From: an uncultured Eubacteriales bacterium
GTDB taxonomy: Bacteria; Bacillota; Clostridia; Christensenellales; Aristaeellaceae
Length of the DNA: 64,000 nucleotides
Reading direction: 5' to 3'
Assembly: GCA_902799045.1 (NCBI GenBank)
Contig: CADBZH010000010.1
Span: 62,001-126,000 of the forward strand
The position numbers were made by a program, and so were the translations under genes. Under the pieces are notes generated by a model, which was given only the letters and a program-made list of their open reading frames with translations, searched no databases and was not told where the DNA came from. Positions 42,990-52,572 of this stretch are shown piece by piece (the stretch's first letter is position 1; each line of letters begins with the position of its first letter).

Positions 42990-43052
42990 ACGCGCAGCCT
43001 CCTCAGCTATGATTATAGGCCGGTGAAAGGCCCGCTGTCAACCGTCCGCAGC

Positions 43053-43081
43053 TTGAATTATTCGCCGCGGGCGTGTATAAT
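43053..43081 (+). promoter_or_regulatory. Promoter of M18 aminopeptidase gene
   Basis: TTGAAT (43053-43058), 17 bp, TATAAT (43076-43081). Same hexamers as at 37897. Confidence 0.82.
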
Positions 43082-43114
43082 TTCATACGGAGTATCGAGA
43101 CGGAGGCATATCAA

Positions 43115-44413
43115 ATGGACGCAATCAAAGGCATGATGGATTTTATCGACCGCGCCCCGACGGCCTTTCACGCGACAGCGCAGATCGCCGCGGCGCTGGA
43201 GGCGGCGGGCTATGTGCGGCTGAACGAGCGCGATCCCTGGCGAATGGCGCCGGGTGGGCGCTATTATTGCACGCGCAACCGCTCGTCGCTGGTCGCCCTG
43301 CGGATTCCCGAGGCGGGCTTCGCGCCGTTCCAGATCGTCGCCAGTCACGGCGATTCCCCCTGCTTCAAGCTGAAGCCCAACGCGGACCGGACTGCCCAGG
43401 GGCTGGCGCTTTTGAACGTGGAGAAGTACGGCGGCATGCTGCTGTCCACCTGGTTGGACCGGCCGCTGTCCGTGGCGGGCCGGCTGATCGTGGCGGGGGA
43501 GAAGGGCGTCGGCACGCGCCTGGTGAACGTGGAGCGCGACCTGGCGCTGATCCCGAACCTGCCGATCCACTTCAACCGAAGCGCGAATGACGGCGTGGCT
43601 CTGAACGCCCAGACGGACATGCTGCCCGTCGTGGGCATGGAGGGCGCGGACCTGATGGCGGCGGTGGCGCAGAGCGCGGGCGTCCGGAAGGAGGCTGTCG
43701 TGGGCTGCGACCTGTTCCTTTACAACCGCGACCCGGCCCGGCGCTTCGGCGTAAACGGGGAATTCATCGCTTCTCCCCGGCTGGACGACCTGGCCTGCGC
43801 CTACGCCTCGATGCAGGCGTTCCTCGCCGCGAGGCCCTCGGGGCACATCGACGTGCTGTGCGTGTTCGACAACGAGGAGGTGGGCTCCGGCAGCAAGCAG
43901 GGCGCGGATTCCACGCTGCTGATCGACGCGCTCCGCCGCACCGCCCTGGCGCTGGGCGCCGGGCCGCAGGCGCTGGAGGCCGCCGTGGCGGGCAGCTTCA
44001 TGGTGTCCGCCGACAACGCCCACGCCGCCCATCCGAACCACCCGGAGAAGTATGACGAGCAGAACCGCGTGCGGATGAACGGCGGCGTGGTGATCAAGAG
44101 CAACGCCAACCAGAAGTACACGAGCGACGGCCTGTCCCTGGCCGTGTTCGAGCGCCTGTGCGAGGGCGCGGGCGTGCCGACCCAGCGCTTTGCCAACCGC
44201 TCCGACATCGCCGGCGGCTCCACCCTCGGCAACATCGTCAGCGCCCACGCCTCGATGAACGCCGTGGATATCGGTCTGGCGCAGCTGGCCATGCACTCCG
44301 CCTGCGAGACCATGGGCGCGGAGGACGTGGGGCACATGATCCGCGCGCTGACGGCGTTCCACGAGGCGGAGATCCGCGTGTTGGAGGACGGCACGGTTGA
44401 AATCGAGGCGTAG
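43115..44413 (+). CDS. M18-family aminopeptidase
   Basis: A 432-residue metallopeptidase of the aspartyl-aminopeptidase/LAP4 family. It has IVASHGDSPCFKLKP (zinc His), the metal-bridging Asp in SPRLDDLACAY, catalytic NEEVGSGS, and the late GSFMVSADNAHAAHPNH metal-binding stretch. It removes N-terminal acidic or hydrophobic residues from cytoplasmic peptides. ATG 43115 is preferred because GGAGG is at 43102-43106, and the family starts there (MDAIKGMMDFI). An R5 repeat follows. Confidence 0.93.
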   Translation: MDAIKGMMDFIDRAPTAFHATAQIAAALEAAGYVRLNERDPWRMAPGGRYYCTRNRSSLVALRIPEAGFAPFQIVASHGDSPCFKLKPNADRTAQGLALLNVEKYGGMLLSTWLDRPLSVAGRLIVAGEKGVGTRLVNVERDLALIPNLPIHFNRSANDGVALNAQTDMLPVVGMEGADLMAAVAQSAGVRKEAVVGCDLFLYNRDPARRFGVNGEFIASPRLDDLACAYASMQAFLAARPSGHIDVLCVFDNEEVGSGSKQGADSTLLIDALRRTALALGAGPQALEAAVAGSFMVSADNAHAAHPNHPEKYDEQNRVRMNGGVVIKSNANQKYTSDGLSLAVFERLCEGAGVPTQRFANRSDIAGGSTLGNIVSAHASMNAVDIGLAQLAMHSACETMGAEDVGHMIRALTAFHEAEIRVLEDGTVEIEA

Positions 44414-44469
44414 AGCTTTCGCTCCGCGCCTCAAAATGATCGGCTCATCACGTTTTTCCGGGGAATGCC

Positions 44470-44568
44470 CCTCTCAGTCAGCCTGCGGCTGACAGCTCTC
44501 CCCCTCGCGGGGGGGGCGAGCCAGACACTGAAAAGATCCTTGCCTCGCCCCCGTGAGGGGGAGAGGGT
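44470..44568. repeat. R5 palindromic repeat, copy a
   Basis: cctctcagtcagcctgcggctgacagctctcccc, then an inverted pair CTCTCCCCCTCGCGGG / CCCGTGAGGGGGAGAG. The 'cagtcagcc-gcggctgacagctctccc' module recurs in reverse at about 51665-51706. The 274-base gap holds nothing else that I can recognise. Confidence 0.72.
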
Positions 44569-44687
44569 TCGAGCGCCCGGAAAACAGTCCTGTGGACTGT
44601 TTTCAGCGAGAACGGGCCGGCAGGCCCATGGAGCCCCGGAGAGGGGGTTCTCTATTCCCCAGGTTTCCGTGAAGAACCAAAGGATCC

Positions 44688-46832
44688 TCATGTTTCCTGC
44701 CCGAAAGCGGCATCGGGCGTTTCTGTGGCGGGCGGCTCCGCCCTCGGCGGAAGCAGCTCGAAGTTGATCTCACCCAGCGGGACGTTCGCGCGCTCGATGC
44801 GCACGCGCACCCGGTCGCCCAGCTTGAACACGGTGCCGGTGGCGCTGCCGACCAGGCGGCCGCGCTCCCGGTCAAACTCATAGTAGTCGTCCAGGCCGGA
44901 GATGTGCACCAGCCCTTCGGCACGATTCGGCAGGGCCACGTACAGGCCCCAGCCGGTCACGGAGCTGACCACGCCGTCGAACTTCCGGCCGATCTGCCTG
45001 GAGGCCCAGGCGGCGGCCATGATGCCGTCGGCCTGCCGCTCGGCGGCGACGGCCGCGGCTTCCCGCTCGGAGGTATCAGCGGCGATGTCCGCCATGCGGC
45101 CCGACATCCGACCGGCGCTGTCCAGCCGGCCCTCCAGCATCAGCTTCAGCATCCGATGCACCACCAGATCCGGATATCGCCGGATGGGGGAGGTGAAGTG
45201 GCAGTAGTCCGACAGCGCCAGCGCGTAGTGGCCCAGAGGACGCTCGCAGTAGCGAGCCTTTTTCAGCGCCCGAAGCAGGTCGTGGCGGATCACGTCCCGG
45301 GCGGGATGATCCTTCACGGCCTCCAGAATGCCCTGCAGCACGCCGGAATGGGGCTGCGGGCCGATGTGGGTATACAGGTCCAAACTGCCAAGGAACGCCT
45401 CCAGCGCCATCAGCCGGTCGCTGTCCGGCGCCTCGTGGACGCGGTAGACGAAGGGCAGCTCCACGCTTCGCGCCAGCGCCGCCACGGTCTCGTTTGCGGC
45501 CAGCATGAAGTCCTCGATGATGCGCTCCGCCTCGCCCCTCGGCTGGCACAGGATCTCCTCCGGCTCGCCATTCTCGTTCAGAACGAACTCTGGCTCGTCG
45601 ATCTCAAAATCGATGGCGCCCCGGGCCTGCCGTCGGGAGCGCAGCACGTGCGACAGCTCGCGCATGTCGAACAGGGCCTTTCGCACCTCGGGCGCGATGT
45701 CGCTTTCGCCGCCTTCAAACAGCCGGTTCACCGCCTCGTAGGTCAGCCGCGCGTGGGAGTGGATCACCGATTTCGACAGCTGGTGATCCACGACCCTGCC
45801 GTTCTCGATCTGCATGAACAGGCTCACGGCCAGCCGGTCCACGTCCGGCATCAGCGAGCAGAGGTGGTTCGACAGGCATTCCGGCAGCATCGGCACCGTC
45901 AGCCCCGGCAGGTAGAGGGACGTGCCCCGGAGATAAGCGTCGTCGTCGATGGCGGTGCCCGGGCGCACGTAGTGGCTCACGTCCGCGATGTGCACGCCCA
46001 GCTGCCAGCCGCGTTCGGTGCGCTCGATGGACACGGCGTCGTCGAAGTCCTTGGCGGTGGCCCCGTCGATGGTGAAGGTCAGGACGCTTCGCAGATCCTC
46101 GCGGCCCGCAAGGTCGGCCTCGCGCACTTCCTCCGGCATGGAAGCCGACTCGCGCTCCACGTCCGTCGGCAGCTCTGTGGCAAAGCCGTGGTCCTCCGCC
46201 ACGGCCCGCATCAGCGCCGGGAGGCTGCCCTCGTTGCCCAGCACCCGCTCGACCGTGGCGTAGATGGGCCGGTTCATCTCGGGATAGCGCTCGATCCTCA
46301 GCAGGGCGATCTGGTCGTTCTTCACGAAGGAGAGGTCGCCGGTCAGCACCACGTCGTAGGGGATGCGCAGGTCGCAGGGCACGGCGGTGGCCACGGTGCG
46401 GATCTCGGCGCGGCGCTTCGGGCTTCCCTTCGGGGCGCGGTGTTCCACGCGCACGTAGGCGGCAAACGTCTCCCGATTGCGCTGCAACAGGGCGTTCAGC
46501 TGGCAGCGCTCGCCCTGGGGCCGCACCAGGATCAGGTCGCCGGGCATCGTGCGGGTCGCGCCGGTGGGGATCAGCGTCATCGTTGGGCCGCCGCCCAGCG
46601 GCGTGGCCAGCGGCGTGCCGTTGCGCTGAAAGCCCGCCCTGGCCGCCGTGAGGCCGATGGTCTCGGGAATCGCCCAGCCGCCCTTTCGGGTCTCGGCGAC
46701 CGACCCCGCCCGGGCCAGCGCGTCCAGGGCTTCCTGGACCTCCGGAAGCGGCGCCTCCAGCGCCTCCGAGAGCGCCCTGGGCGTCATCGGCGCGCGGGCT
46801 TCGCGAATGCGGTTCAGCACTTGTTCCTTCAT
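44688..46832 (-). CDS. rnr: Ribonuclease R
   Basis: A 714-residue 3'-5' exoribonuclease. An N-terminal winged helix (1-55) and cold-shock-like OB domains are followed by the RNB catalytic domain, with TIDGATAKDFDDAVSIE (about 255-271) holding the metal-binding aspartates, and YCHFTSPIRRYPDLVVHR near 560. A C-terminal S1 domain (IGRKFDGVVSSVTGWGLYV) spans about 615-690. It degrades structured RNA and takes part in rRNA and tmRNA quality control. The tail is short, without a long basic extension. It is last in the minus-strand run manA - CNNM gene - rnr. Confidence 0.96.
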   Translation of the reverse strand: MKEQVLNRIREARAPMTPRALSEALEAPLPEVQEALDALARAGSVAETRKGGWAIPETIGLTAARAGFQRNGTPLATPLGGGPTMTLIPTGATRTMPGDLILVRPQGERCQLNALLQRNRETFAAYVRVEHRAPKGSPKRRAEIRTVATAVPCDLRIPYDVVLTGDLSFVKNDQIALLRIERYPEMNRPIYATVERVLGNEGSLPALMRAVAEDHGFATELPTDVERESASMPEEVREADLAGREDLRSVLTFTIDGATAKDFDDAVSIERTERGWQLGVHIADVSHYVRPGTAIDDDAYLRGTSLYLPGLTVPMLPECLSNHLCSLMPDVDRLAVSLFMQIENGRVVDHQLSKSVIHSHARLTYEAVNRLFEGGESDIAPEVRKALFDMRELSHVLRSRRQARGAIDFEIDEPEFVLNENGEPEEILCQPRGEAERIIEDFMLAANETVAALARSVELPFVYRVHEAPDSDRLMALEAFLGSLDLYTHIGPQPHSGVLQGILEAVKDHPARDVIRHDLLRALKKARYCERPLGHYALALSDYCHFTSPIRRYPDLVVHRMLKLMLEGRLDSAGRMSGRMADIAADTSEREAAAVAAERQADGIMAAAWASRQIGRKFDGVVSSVTGWGLYVALPNRAEGLVHISGLDDYYEFDRERGRLVGSATGTVFKLGDRVRVRIERANVPLGEINFELLPPRAEPPATETPDAAFGQET

Positions 46833-46849
46833 TGTAACACCTCGCCGTC

Positions 46850-46878
46850 AAAAACCGGCTGTCATTCCGCAGCCGGTT
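46850..46878 (-). terminator. Terminator-like hairpin between CNNM gene and rnr
   Basis: On the minus strand AACCGGCT - loop - AGCCGGTTTTT; the 5' arm lies in the last codons of the CNNM gene. It should lower read-through into rnr. Confidence 0.75.
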
Positions 46879-48100
46879 CTGTTTTCACCACTTTGATCGT
46901 TTCCACCCGTCGGTTCTCCACGGCCTCCACCGTCACGCGCAGGCCTTCGTAGTCAAAGGCGTCGCCCACCTCGGGCAGGTGGCCCAGCACCTCCAGCACC
47001 CAGCCATTCACGGTGACGGAATCGAAGCCCTCCCCGATGGGGAAGCGTTCGCGCACGTCGTCCAGGCTCGCGCCGCCGCTGATCCGCCAGCCGCCCTCCG
47101 GCAGCTCGACGATCTCCTCCACCACCTCGTCGTGCTCGTCCCAGATTTCGCCCACCAGCTCCTCCAGGATGTCCTCCATGGTGACGATGCCGACGGTGCC
47201 GCCGTACTCGTCCACCACCACGGCCATGTGGTTCTTCGTCTTTTGCAGCAGCTTGAGCAGCACGCCCAGCTGCGTTGACGGGACGACGCACAGCGGCGGG
47301 GTCATCATCTCGCGCACGCCGCGCTTGCCCCTTTGGCGGTAAAAGTCCTTCTCGTGCAGGATGCCCACGATGGTGTCCACGCTCTCCTCATACACCGGCA
47401 GGCGCGATCGCCCGCTCTCCTCGAAGGCCCGGGCAATCGCCTCCTCGCTGTCTTGCACGTCCACGGCCGCCAGGTTCACCCGGGGCGTGAGGATATCCTC
47501 GGCGGTGAGGTCGTCAAAGCCGATGGCGGAGCGGATCAGCGCGCTCTCGTGCGCGTCGATCTCGCCCTCGTTCTCGGCCTCCTCCACGATGGTGATCAGC
47601 TCCTCCTCGGTGATGCCGCGATCCTCCGCGGGGCGGAACACCCGGTAGACCAGCTTTTGCCAGCAGCTGGTGAGGAATATAATCGGCGTGAGCAGCTTCA
47701 GTATGGCGTTCAGCGCCGGGTAAAAAGCCAGCGCCACCTTCTCCGGCCGCTCCTTGGCGATGCTCTTCGGGGCGATCTCGCCGAACATCAGCACCCCCAC
47801 GGTCATCACCGCGGTGGAGACGGAAACGCCCCCGTCGCCGATCAGCCGCACGAAAAGCACCGTCGCCAGCGAGGCTGACAGGATGTTCACGATGTTGTTC
47901 CCCACCAGGATGCCCGAAAGCAGCCGGTCATAGTCCTCCGCCAGCCTGAGCGCCTTTTCCGCGCGCCGGTTTCCGCCGGACGCCATGCTCTTCAGCCGCG
48001 CCCGGTTCAGGCTGGTGTAGGCCGTCTCCGAGGCGGAGAAGAACGCGGACAGCGCCACGAGGGCGATCAGGGAAAGCACCAATATGCCGTTGTTGTCCAT
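46862..48100 (-). CDS. CNNM/CBS-domain membrane protein (hemolysin C / CorC-like)
   Basis: A 412-residue protein: a DUF21/CNNM transmembrane domain with four hydrophobic segments (1-150; SASETAYTSLNRARLKSMA, GNNIVNILSAS, GEIAPKSIAKE), two CBS domains (about 195-315), and a C-terminal CorC_HlyC domain (about 330-405; GGWRISGGASLDDVRERF). The family is linked to Mg2+/Co2+ efflux or homeostasis; the 'hemolysin' label is historical. 28 bases after manA on the same strand. Confidence 0.93.
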   Translation of the reverse strand: MDNNGILVLSLIALVALSAFFSASETAYTSLNRARLKSMASGGNRRAEKALRLAEDYDRLLSGILVGNNIVNILSASLATVLFVRLIGDGGVSVSTAVMTVGVLMFGEIAPKSIAKERPEKVALAFYPALNAILKLLTPIIFLTSCWQKLVYRVFRPAEDRGITEEELITIVEEAENEGEIDAHESALIRSAIGFDDLTAEDILTPRVNLAAVDVQDSEEAIARAFEESGRSRLPVYEESVDTIVGILHEKDFYRQRGKRGVREMMTPPLCVVPSTQLGVLLKLLQKTKNHMAVVVDEYGGTVGIVTMEDILEELVGEIWDEHDEVVEEIVELPEGGWRISGGASLDDVRERFPIGEGFDSVTVNGWVLEVLGHLPEVGDAFDYEGLRVTVEAVENRRVETIKVVKTEPAAE

Positions 48101-48128
48101 TAAGGACGTTCACGCTCCTTGCTATGAG

Positions 48129-49145
48129 TCAGTCCACAAGCCCCGCGACATTCTCCGCCCGGTAGCCCAGCGCCTCGCGCAGCTTTTCCCGGTTCGGCAG
48201 GCTGCTCATCAGCACCTTCGTCTCGCCCACGAGGGACACGCCCTCCAGCCCGGCGGGCACCAGCACGGTGTCGAAGGCGTTGAGGGTCATGCGCTCCTCG
48301 CCCCAGCGCAGCTCGCAGGGGGAAAGCGGCGTCAAAAACAGCATCCGCCCGCTCTCCAGCGGCATCGTTCCGGCCAGGTTCAGGCGGCACAGCTCAAAGT
48401 GGGCGTCGGAGATGTAATAGGTGCGGCTGCCGCCCTTGCAGAGCATCGTGGTGCCCTCGATCTTGTCCAGGCGCAGCTCCGGCCGGCACACGTCGAGCGC
48501 CTTTGCAAGGTGCAGCTCGCGGCTGTTGCCCTGGGCGTCCACGCGATCCCAGTCCCAGAAGCGATAGGTCAGATCGCTGCTCTGTTGGATCTCGTAGACC
48601 ATCACGCCCTCGCACAGCGCGTGGATCATGCCGCTGGGGATATAATAGACGTCGCCGGGGCGCACGTTCTGCCAGCGCAGGCAGTCCTTCATGCGGCCCT
48701 CCGAGATCATCTTTTCCAGCGATTCGCCCTGCGTATCCACGCCGTAGATGATGCGTCCGCCGGGTTCGGCGTTGAGGATGATCCAGGCCTCGGTCTTGCC
48801 GCGGCGGCCGTTTTCATGCTCCGCGGCATAGGCGTCGTCCGGGTGCACCTGCACGGACAGCGGCATCACCGGGTCCAGCAGCTTTAAAAGCAGCGGGAAA
48901 CCGCCCTCGCAGGGGCCGGTCAGGGCCTCGCCCCAAAGCTCCACCATCTTGCCGAGCGGCTTTCCGGCGTGAACGCCGTTGGCGACCACGCTCTCGTGGC
49001 CCTCCAGCGCAGAAACCTCCAGGCTCTCGCCGGTCGCGTCCTCGGGCGCGTCCTTCATCAGCGCGTCGCGCAGCATGTGCCCGCCCCAGGGGGTTTCCGC
49101 GCCGTGGCGGAAGCTGGGCGCCATCAACAGGGGATAAAGCTCCAT
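48129..49145 (-). CDS. manA: Mannose-6-phosphate isomerase, class I (short, Firmicutes type)
   Basis: A 338-residue zinc enzyme converting mannose-6-phosphate and fructose-6-phosphate. Zinc ligands are in QVHPDDAYA (Gln/His), KTEAW (Glu) and YIPSGMIHAL (His). The 310-340 residue length matches the ManA/Pmi of Bacillus. The ATG at 49145 follows AAGGAGG; an in-frame upstream extension has no family similarity. First gene of the manA - CNNM - rnr run. Confidence 0.93.
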   Translation of the reverse strand: MELYPLLMAPSFRHGAETPWGGHMLRDALMKDAPEDATGESLEVSALEGHESVVANGVHAGKPLGKMVELWGEALTGPCEGGFPLLLKLLDPVMPLSVQVHPDDAYAAEHENGRRGKTEAWIILNAEPGGRIIYGVDTQGESLEKMISEGRMKDCLRWQNVRPGDVYYIPSGMIHALCEGVMVYEIQQSSDLTYRFWDWDRVDAQGNSRELHLAKALDVCRPELRLDKIEGTTMLCKGGSRTYYISDAHFELCRLNLAGTMPLESGRMLFLTPLSPCELRWGEERMTLNAFDTVLVPAGLEGVSLVGETKVLMSSLPNREKLREALGYRAENVAGLVD

Positions 49146-49298
49146 GATTTCATCCTCCTTCGTTATGAGAACGCTTCCGACCCTGTCGGAAACGCTCTTG
49201 CAAAAGCCGCCGTCCTGGGATATACTGGTTAGGAATACAACGGCCCAAACATAATTTAACATGATCGTGCCGCGCTGTCAAGGGAAGGAGGCCCGTCC

Positions 49299-51605
49299 GT
49301 GCAAAAAATCCACTCGGTCAGCGCCCGTGCGCTGGCGGAATTTGCCTTTGAAAAGGGCGATCTCATCCCCGCGGCGCGGGCGGCCTCCCGGATGCGCGAC
49401 GGCGTTCGGGGGCACCAGGCGCTTCAGACGCTGCTGCCCGTCAGCTGGCGGCCCGAGGTGGCCGTCAGCCGCGACATCCCCATCGGCGATCGCGTCCTGC
49501 GGGTGCACGGCCGGGCGGACGCGCTGTACATTGACCGGGAGATCGTGCGGGTGCAGGAGATCAAGACCACGACGAAGGACCCCGCGACCATTCTGAAATA
49601 CGACTACCCCGCCCACTGGGCGCAGGGGGAGATCTACGCGGCGCTCTTCTGCCTGAACGAGGGAGTGAGCCGGGCCGAGGTGCGGCTCACCTACGCCCGA
49701 CTGGACGGCAGGATGCGCGAGTACACCGAGGAATACAACGCCTGGGAGCTTCAGGAGCGCCTGATCGCCTACGCGGGCCCTTATCTGGAGTGGATCAGCC
49801 GCGTGGACGACTGGAAGGACGCCTCAAAGCACACGCTGGACGCGCTGCCCTTTCCCTTCGACAGCTACCGAGAGGGCCAGCGGGAGATGGCAAAGGCCGT
49901 GTATCTGGCCATGAAGAACCACGCCAGCGCCCTGATCGAAGCGCCCACCGGCATCGGCAAGACGGCGGCGGCGCTGTTCGGCGCGCTGAAGGCGCTGGGG
50001 CAGGGCCACGTCACGGCGATCTTTTACCTCACCGCCCGCACCACGGGCCGACGCGCCGCCGAGGACGCGCTGGATCTGATGCGCGACAGGGGGCTGGCGA
50101 TCCGCAGCCTCACCATCACCGCCAAGGAGAAGATCTGCCCCTTCGGCAAGGCGGGCTGCATGGGCTGCCAGTACGCCGCGGGCTACTACGACCGGCGGCG
50201 CGAGGCGCTGAAGGAGGCCATGGGCGTCCAGAAGCTGGACGCGGAGCGCCTGCTCCGGCTGGCGGAGAAGCACGAGCTGTGCCCGTTTGAGCTGTCGCTG
50301 GATGCCTCCGAGACGGCGGACGTGGTGATCTGCGACTACAACTACGCCTTCGACCCGAAGGTGCGCCTGAAGCGCTATTTCGAGGGCAGATCCCGCGCCG
50401 GGCTGCTGGTGGACGAGGCGCACAACCTGGCCGACCGCGCCCGGGACATGCTGTCGGCGGAGCTGTCCGGGGCGCGGCTTGCCGAGCTGCGCCGGCAGGC
50501 GGCCCGCTTCGAGGGCAGGGACAGCCCGATGGTGCGGCTGATGGGCGAGCTGCTGGCGGCCTTCGATGGCCGCGAAGCGGAGCAGGAGAGCCTCTCCGGG
50601 CTTCCGGAGGGCATCGCCGAAGCGGTGCGGCGCTTTGCGGAGATCGCGGACGAGCTGGAGCCGGTGGAGCCGGAGATCGTGGACTTCGTCTACGAAGCCC
50701 AGTGGTTTTCGCGCGTGGCGAAGCGGTTTGACGAGGAAAGCTATCGCGCGCTGATCGCGCCGGGGGAAAGGTACCTCGACGTGCGCCTCTGGTGCTTCGA
50801 TCCGTCGAAGTGGCTGAAGAAGGCGCTCTCGCGCGTGGGCGGCGCGGCGCTCTTTTCCGCGACGCTGACCCCGATGGAATACTATGCCGAGACCCTCGGC
50901 GCGGATGGCGAGGCAGACTCGCAATTGCGGCTGGAATCGCCGTTCCCGCGGGAAAACCTGCTGGCGCTTCGGATGCCGCTGGCCGTGGGCATGAAGGACC
51001 GGGAGCGCACGCTGACTGCCGCCTGCCAGATCATCCACGCCATGGCCGCGGCCCGCGCGGGCAACTACCTGGCCTGCTTTCCCTCCTATGCCTACATGAC
51101 CCAGGCGTTCCGGCGCTATCGCATGCTCTGGCCGTATGACGACGTGATCTGCCAGGAGAGCCAGATGCCGGAGCGGGCCAGGCAGGCGTTCATCGAGCGC
51201 TTCCAGCCCGCGCCGCAAAGGAGCCTGGTGGCGTTCATCGTGCTGGGCGGGGTGTTTGCCGAGGGCGTCGACCTGCCGGACGACCGGCTCTCCGGCGCGG
51301 CCATCGTCTCCACCGGCATCCCGCAGCTCAGCTTCGAGCGGGAGCAGCTGCGCGAGCTGCTGGACGACGCCGACGGCGGCGGCTATGACGCGGCCTACAC
51401 CTATCCGGGCCTGAGGCGGGTGCTCCAGGCCGCGGGCCGCGTGATCCGTACCGAGAATGACCGCGGTGTGGTGCTGTTGATGGACATGCGCTACAGGCAG
51501 GAGAAATACCGCGCCCTGATGCCGCCCCACTGGGACGTCGTGGACGTGAAGAAGATGAGCGAGCTGAACGAGGCGCTGAGGCGCTTTTGGAGCGAAGGCG
51601 GATGA
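49299..51605 (+). CDS. PD-(D/E)XK nuclease fused to XPD/DinG-type Fe-S helicase
   Basis: A 768-residue protein. Residues 1-110 look like a PD-(D/E)XK nuclease (GRADALY, Asp74; QEIKTT, Glu87 and Lys89), as in Cas4/AddB-type domains. Residues 185-760 are a superfamily 2 helicase: Walker A EAPTGIGKT (214-222), cysteines Cys280, Cys287, Cys290 and Cys328 placed for a 4Fe-4S cluster, DEAH (372-375), SATLTP, and AGRVIRTENDRG (motif VI). XPD/DinG enzymes unwind DNA 5'-3'; the nuclease suggests end processing in repair. GTG start with AAGGAGG. Divergent from manA; no CRISPR genes nearby. Confidence 0.88.
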   Translation: MQKIHSVSARALAEFAFEKGDLIPAARAASRMRDGVRGHQALQTLLPVSWRPEVAVSRDIPIGDRVLRVHGRADALYIDREIVRVQEIKTTTKDPATILKYDYPAHWAQGEIYAALFCLNEGVSRAEVRLTYARLDGRMREYTEEYNAWELQERLIAYAGPYLEWISRVDDWKDASKHTLDALPFPFDSYREGQREMAKAVYLAMKNHASALIEAPTGIGKTAAALFGALKALGQGHVTAIFYLTARTTGRRAAEDALDLMRDRGLAIRSLTITAKEKICPFGKAGCMGCQYAAGYYDRRREALKEAMGVQKLDAERLLRLAEKHELCPFELSLDASETADVVICDYNYAFDPKVRLKRYFEGRSRAGLLVDEAHNLADRARDMLSAELSGARLAELRRQAARFEGRDSPMVRLMGELLAAFDGREAEQESLSGLPEGIAEAVRRFAEIADELEPVEPEIVDFVYEAQWFSRVAKRFDEESYRALIAPGERYLDVRLWCFDPSKWLKKALSRVGGAALFSATLTPMEYYAETLGADGEADSQLRLESPFPRENLLALRMPLAVGMKDRERTLTAACQIIHAMAAARAGNYLACFPSYAYMTQAFRRYRMLWPYDDVICQESQMPERARQAFIERFQPAPQRSLVAFIVLGGVFAEGVDLPDDRLSGAAIVSTGIPQLSFEREQLRELLDDADGGGYDAAYTYPGLRRVLQAAGRVIRTENDRGVVLLMDMRYRQEKYRALMPPHWDVVDVKKMSELNEALRRFWSEGG

Positions 51606-51706
51606 ACTCCCTCCGGCCCTTCGGGCCGCCTCCCTCGAAGAGTAAGGCACAATAAGGCTCCCTCCCTGAGGGAGCTGGCTGGCCGTCAGGCCGGACTGAG
51701 GGAGTT
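51605..51706. repeat. R5 palindromic repeat, copy b
   Basis: The outer ends AACTCCCTC (51605) and GAGGGAGTT (to 51706) are inverted. Inside are gagggagctggctggccgtcaggccggactgagggag and a GGCCC/GGGCC hairpin. It starts within the helicase stop codon region. Confidence 0.72.
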
Positions 51707-51749
51707 TGCCATACAAGGATTCTCAATACAGATACGGGAGGAATGCGAA

Positions 51750-52406
51750 ATGAGGAGGGTATTCGCACTGGCCCTGGCGCTGCTGATTTGCGGTTGCGCC
51801 CTGGCGGAGGGGAATTGGTATGTGGAGGAGGGACAGGCGCTGGCCCTGCGGATGCAGGCGCTGGCGGCGGACGAGGCCTACTTTCACGTGTATGCGACGG
51901 GCAACGACGGGATGAACGCGCTGCGCGAGGCGTTTGGCCAGGCGGACCTGGCAAAGCCCACGGGCGCGTGGTTCCTGGCCCTGCCGGAGGCGGAAGAGCT
52001 GCGCTCGGCACTGGAGAGGATGGCTTCCATGGGCGGGGCGGAGGCCGACATGAGCGCGATCAACGAGCTGTCGGACGTGGGGTGGGAGGAGCTGGTCAAG
52101 CGCCTGCCCGCCTCGGCGGCGACCATCCTGACCGCGCAAAGCGGCGTCGAATGGGTCGCGCTCTCCAGCGTGTTGACGGTGAGCGCGCCCATGGAGGAGC
52201 CGGAGGACTTCACCCCCGGCTATCTGCTGCTGGAGTACCCCGGTGAGTTTGGCGCGCTGATCACTTTTTCGCGGCCCCTGCCCGGCTTCGTCAGCGTCTC
52301 GGCTCTGTCGGTTCCCGCGAACAGCCTGGAAACGGTGCGGCCCATGCTGAGTTACGCGAAGGTTCTGGGCCTGGAGCTGGAGCTCGAGGCGCTGTCGCTG
52401 GAGTGA
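51750..52406 (+). CDS. Secreted protein of unknown function
   Basis: A 218-residue exported protein. The N-terminus MRRVFALALALLICGCALAEGN is a signal peptide that contains a possible lipobox (LICGC), so it may be a lipoprotein on Cys14 or Cys16, or be cut at ALA|EG. The mature part is about 200 residues of mixed alpha/beta without recognised motifs. GGGAGG precedes the ATG. It stands between repeats with no partner on the same strand. Confidence 0.65.
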   Translation: MRRVFALALALLICGCALAEGNWYVEEGQALALRMQALAADEAYFHVYATGNDGMNALREAFGQADLAKPTGAWFLALPEAEELRSALERMASMGGAEADMSAINELSDVGWEELVKRLPASAATILTAQSGVEWVALSSVLTVSAPMEEPEDFTPGYLLLEYPGEFGALITFSRPLPGFVSVSALSVPANSLETVRPMLSYAKVLGLELELEALSLE

Positions 52407-52467
52407 CCCCGAAAAGGAGCTTCCCGGGATTTGCGGGACGGGCACAACGCGGCCTGTCGACGCGACA

Positions 52468-52542
52468 TACAGATCCTTCGCCCCGCTCAGGATGACAGCG
52501 CGGCGAAATCCCTGTCATACTGAGCGAAGCGAAGGATCTGTA
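52468..52542. repeat. R1 dispersed palindromic repeat, copy g
   Basis: tacagatccttcgccccgctc ... gagcgaagcgaaggatctgta, 75 bp. With an R3 repeat it fills the 312-base gap between convergent genes. Confidence 0.92.
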
Positions 52543-52572
52543 GGCCATACCGGTTGACTGCGTTATCCTATA

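Noticed and set aside
42500-43136. Plus-strand frames opposite the DUF3783 gene
   Set aside because: They are Arg/Pro-rich antisense readings that run into the M18 promoter; no ribosome site or family motif.
49299-51605. Type IV CRISPR-associated DinG (csf4)
   Set aside because: No csf or crRNA-processing genes and no array nearby; the N-terminal nuclease domain fits a general repair-type helicase better.
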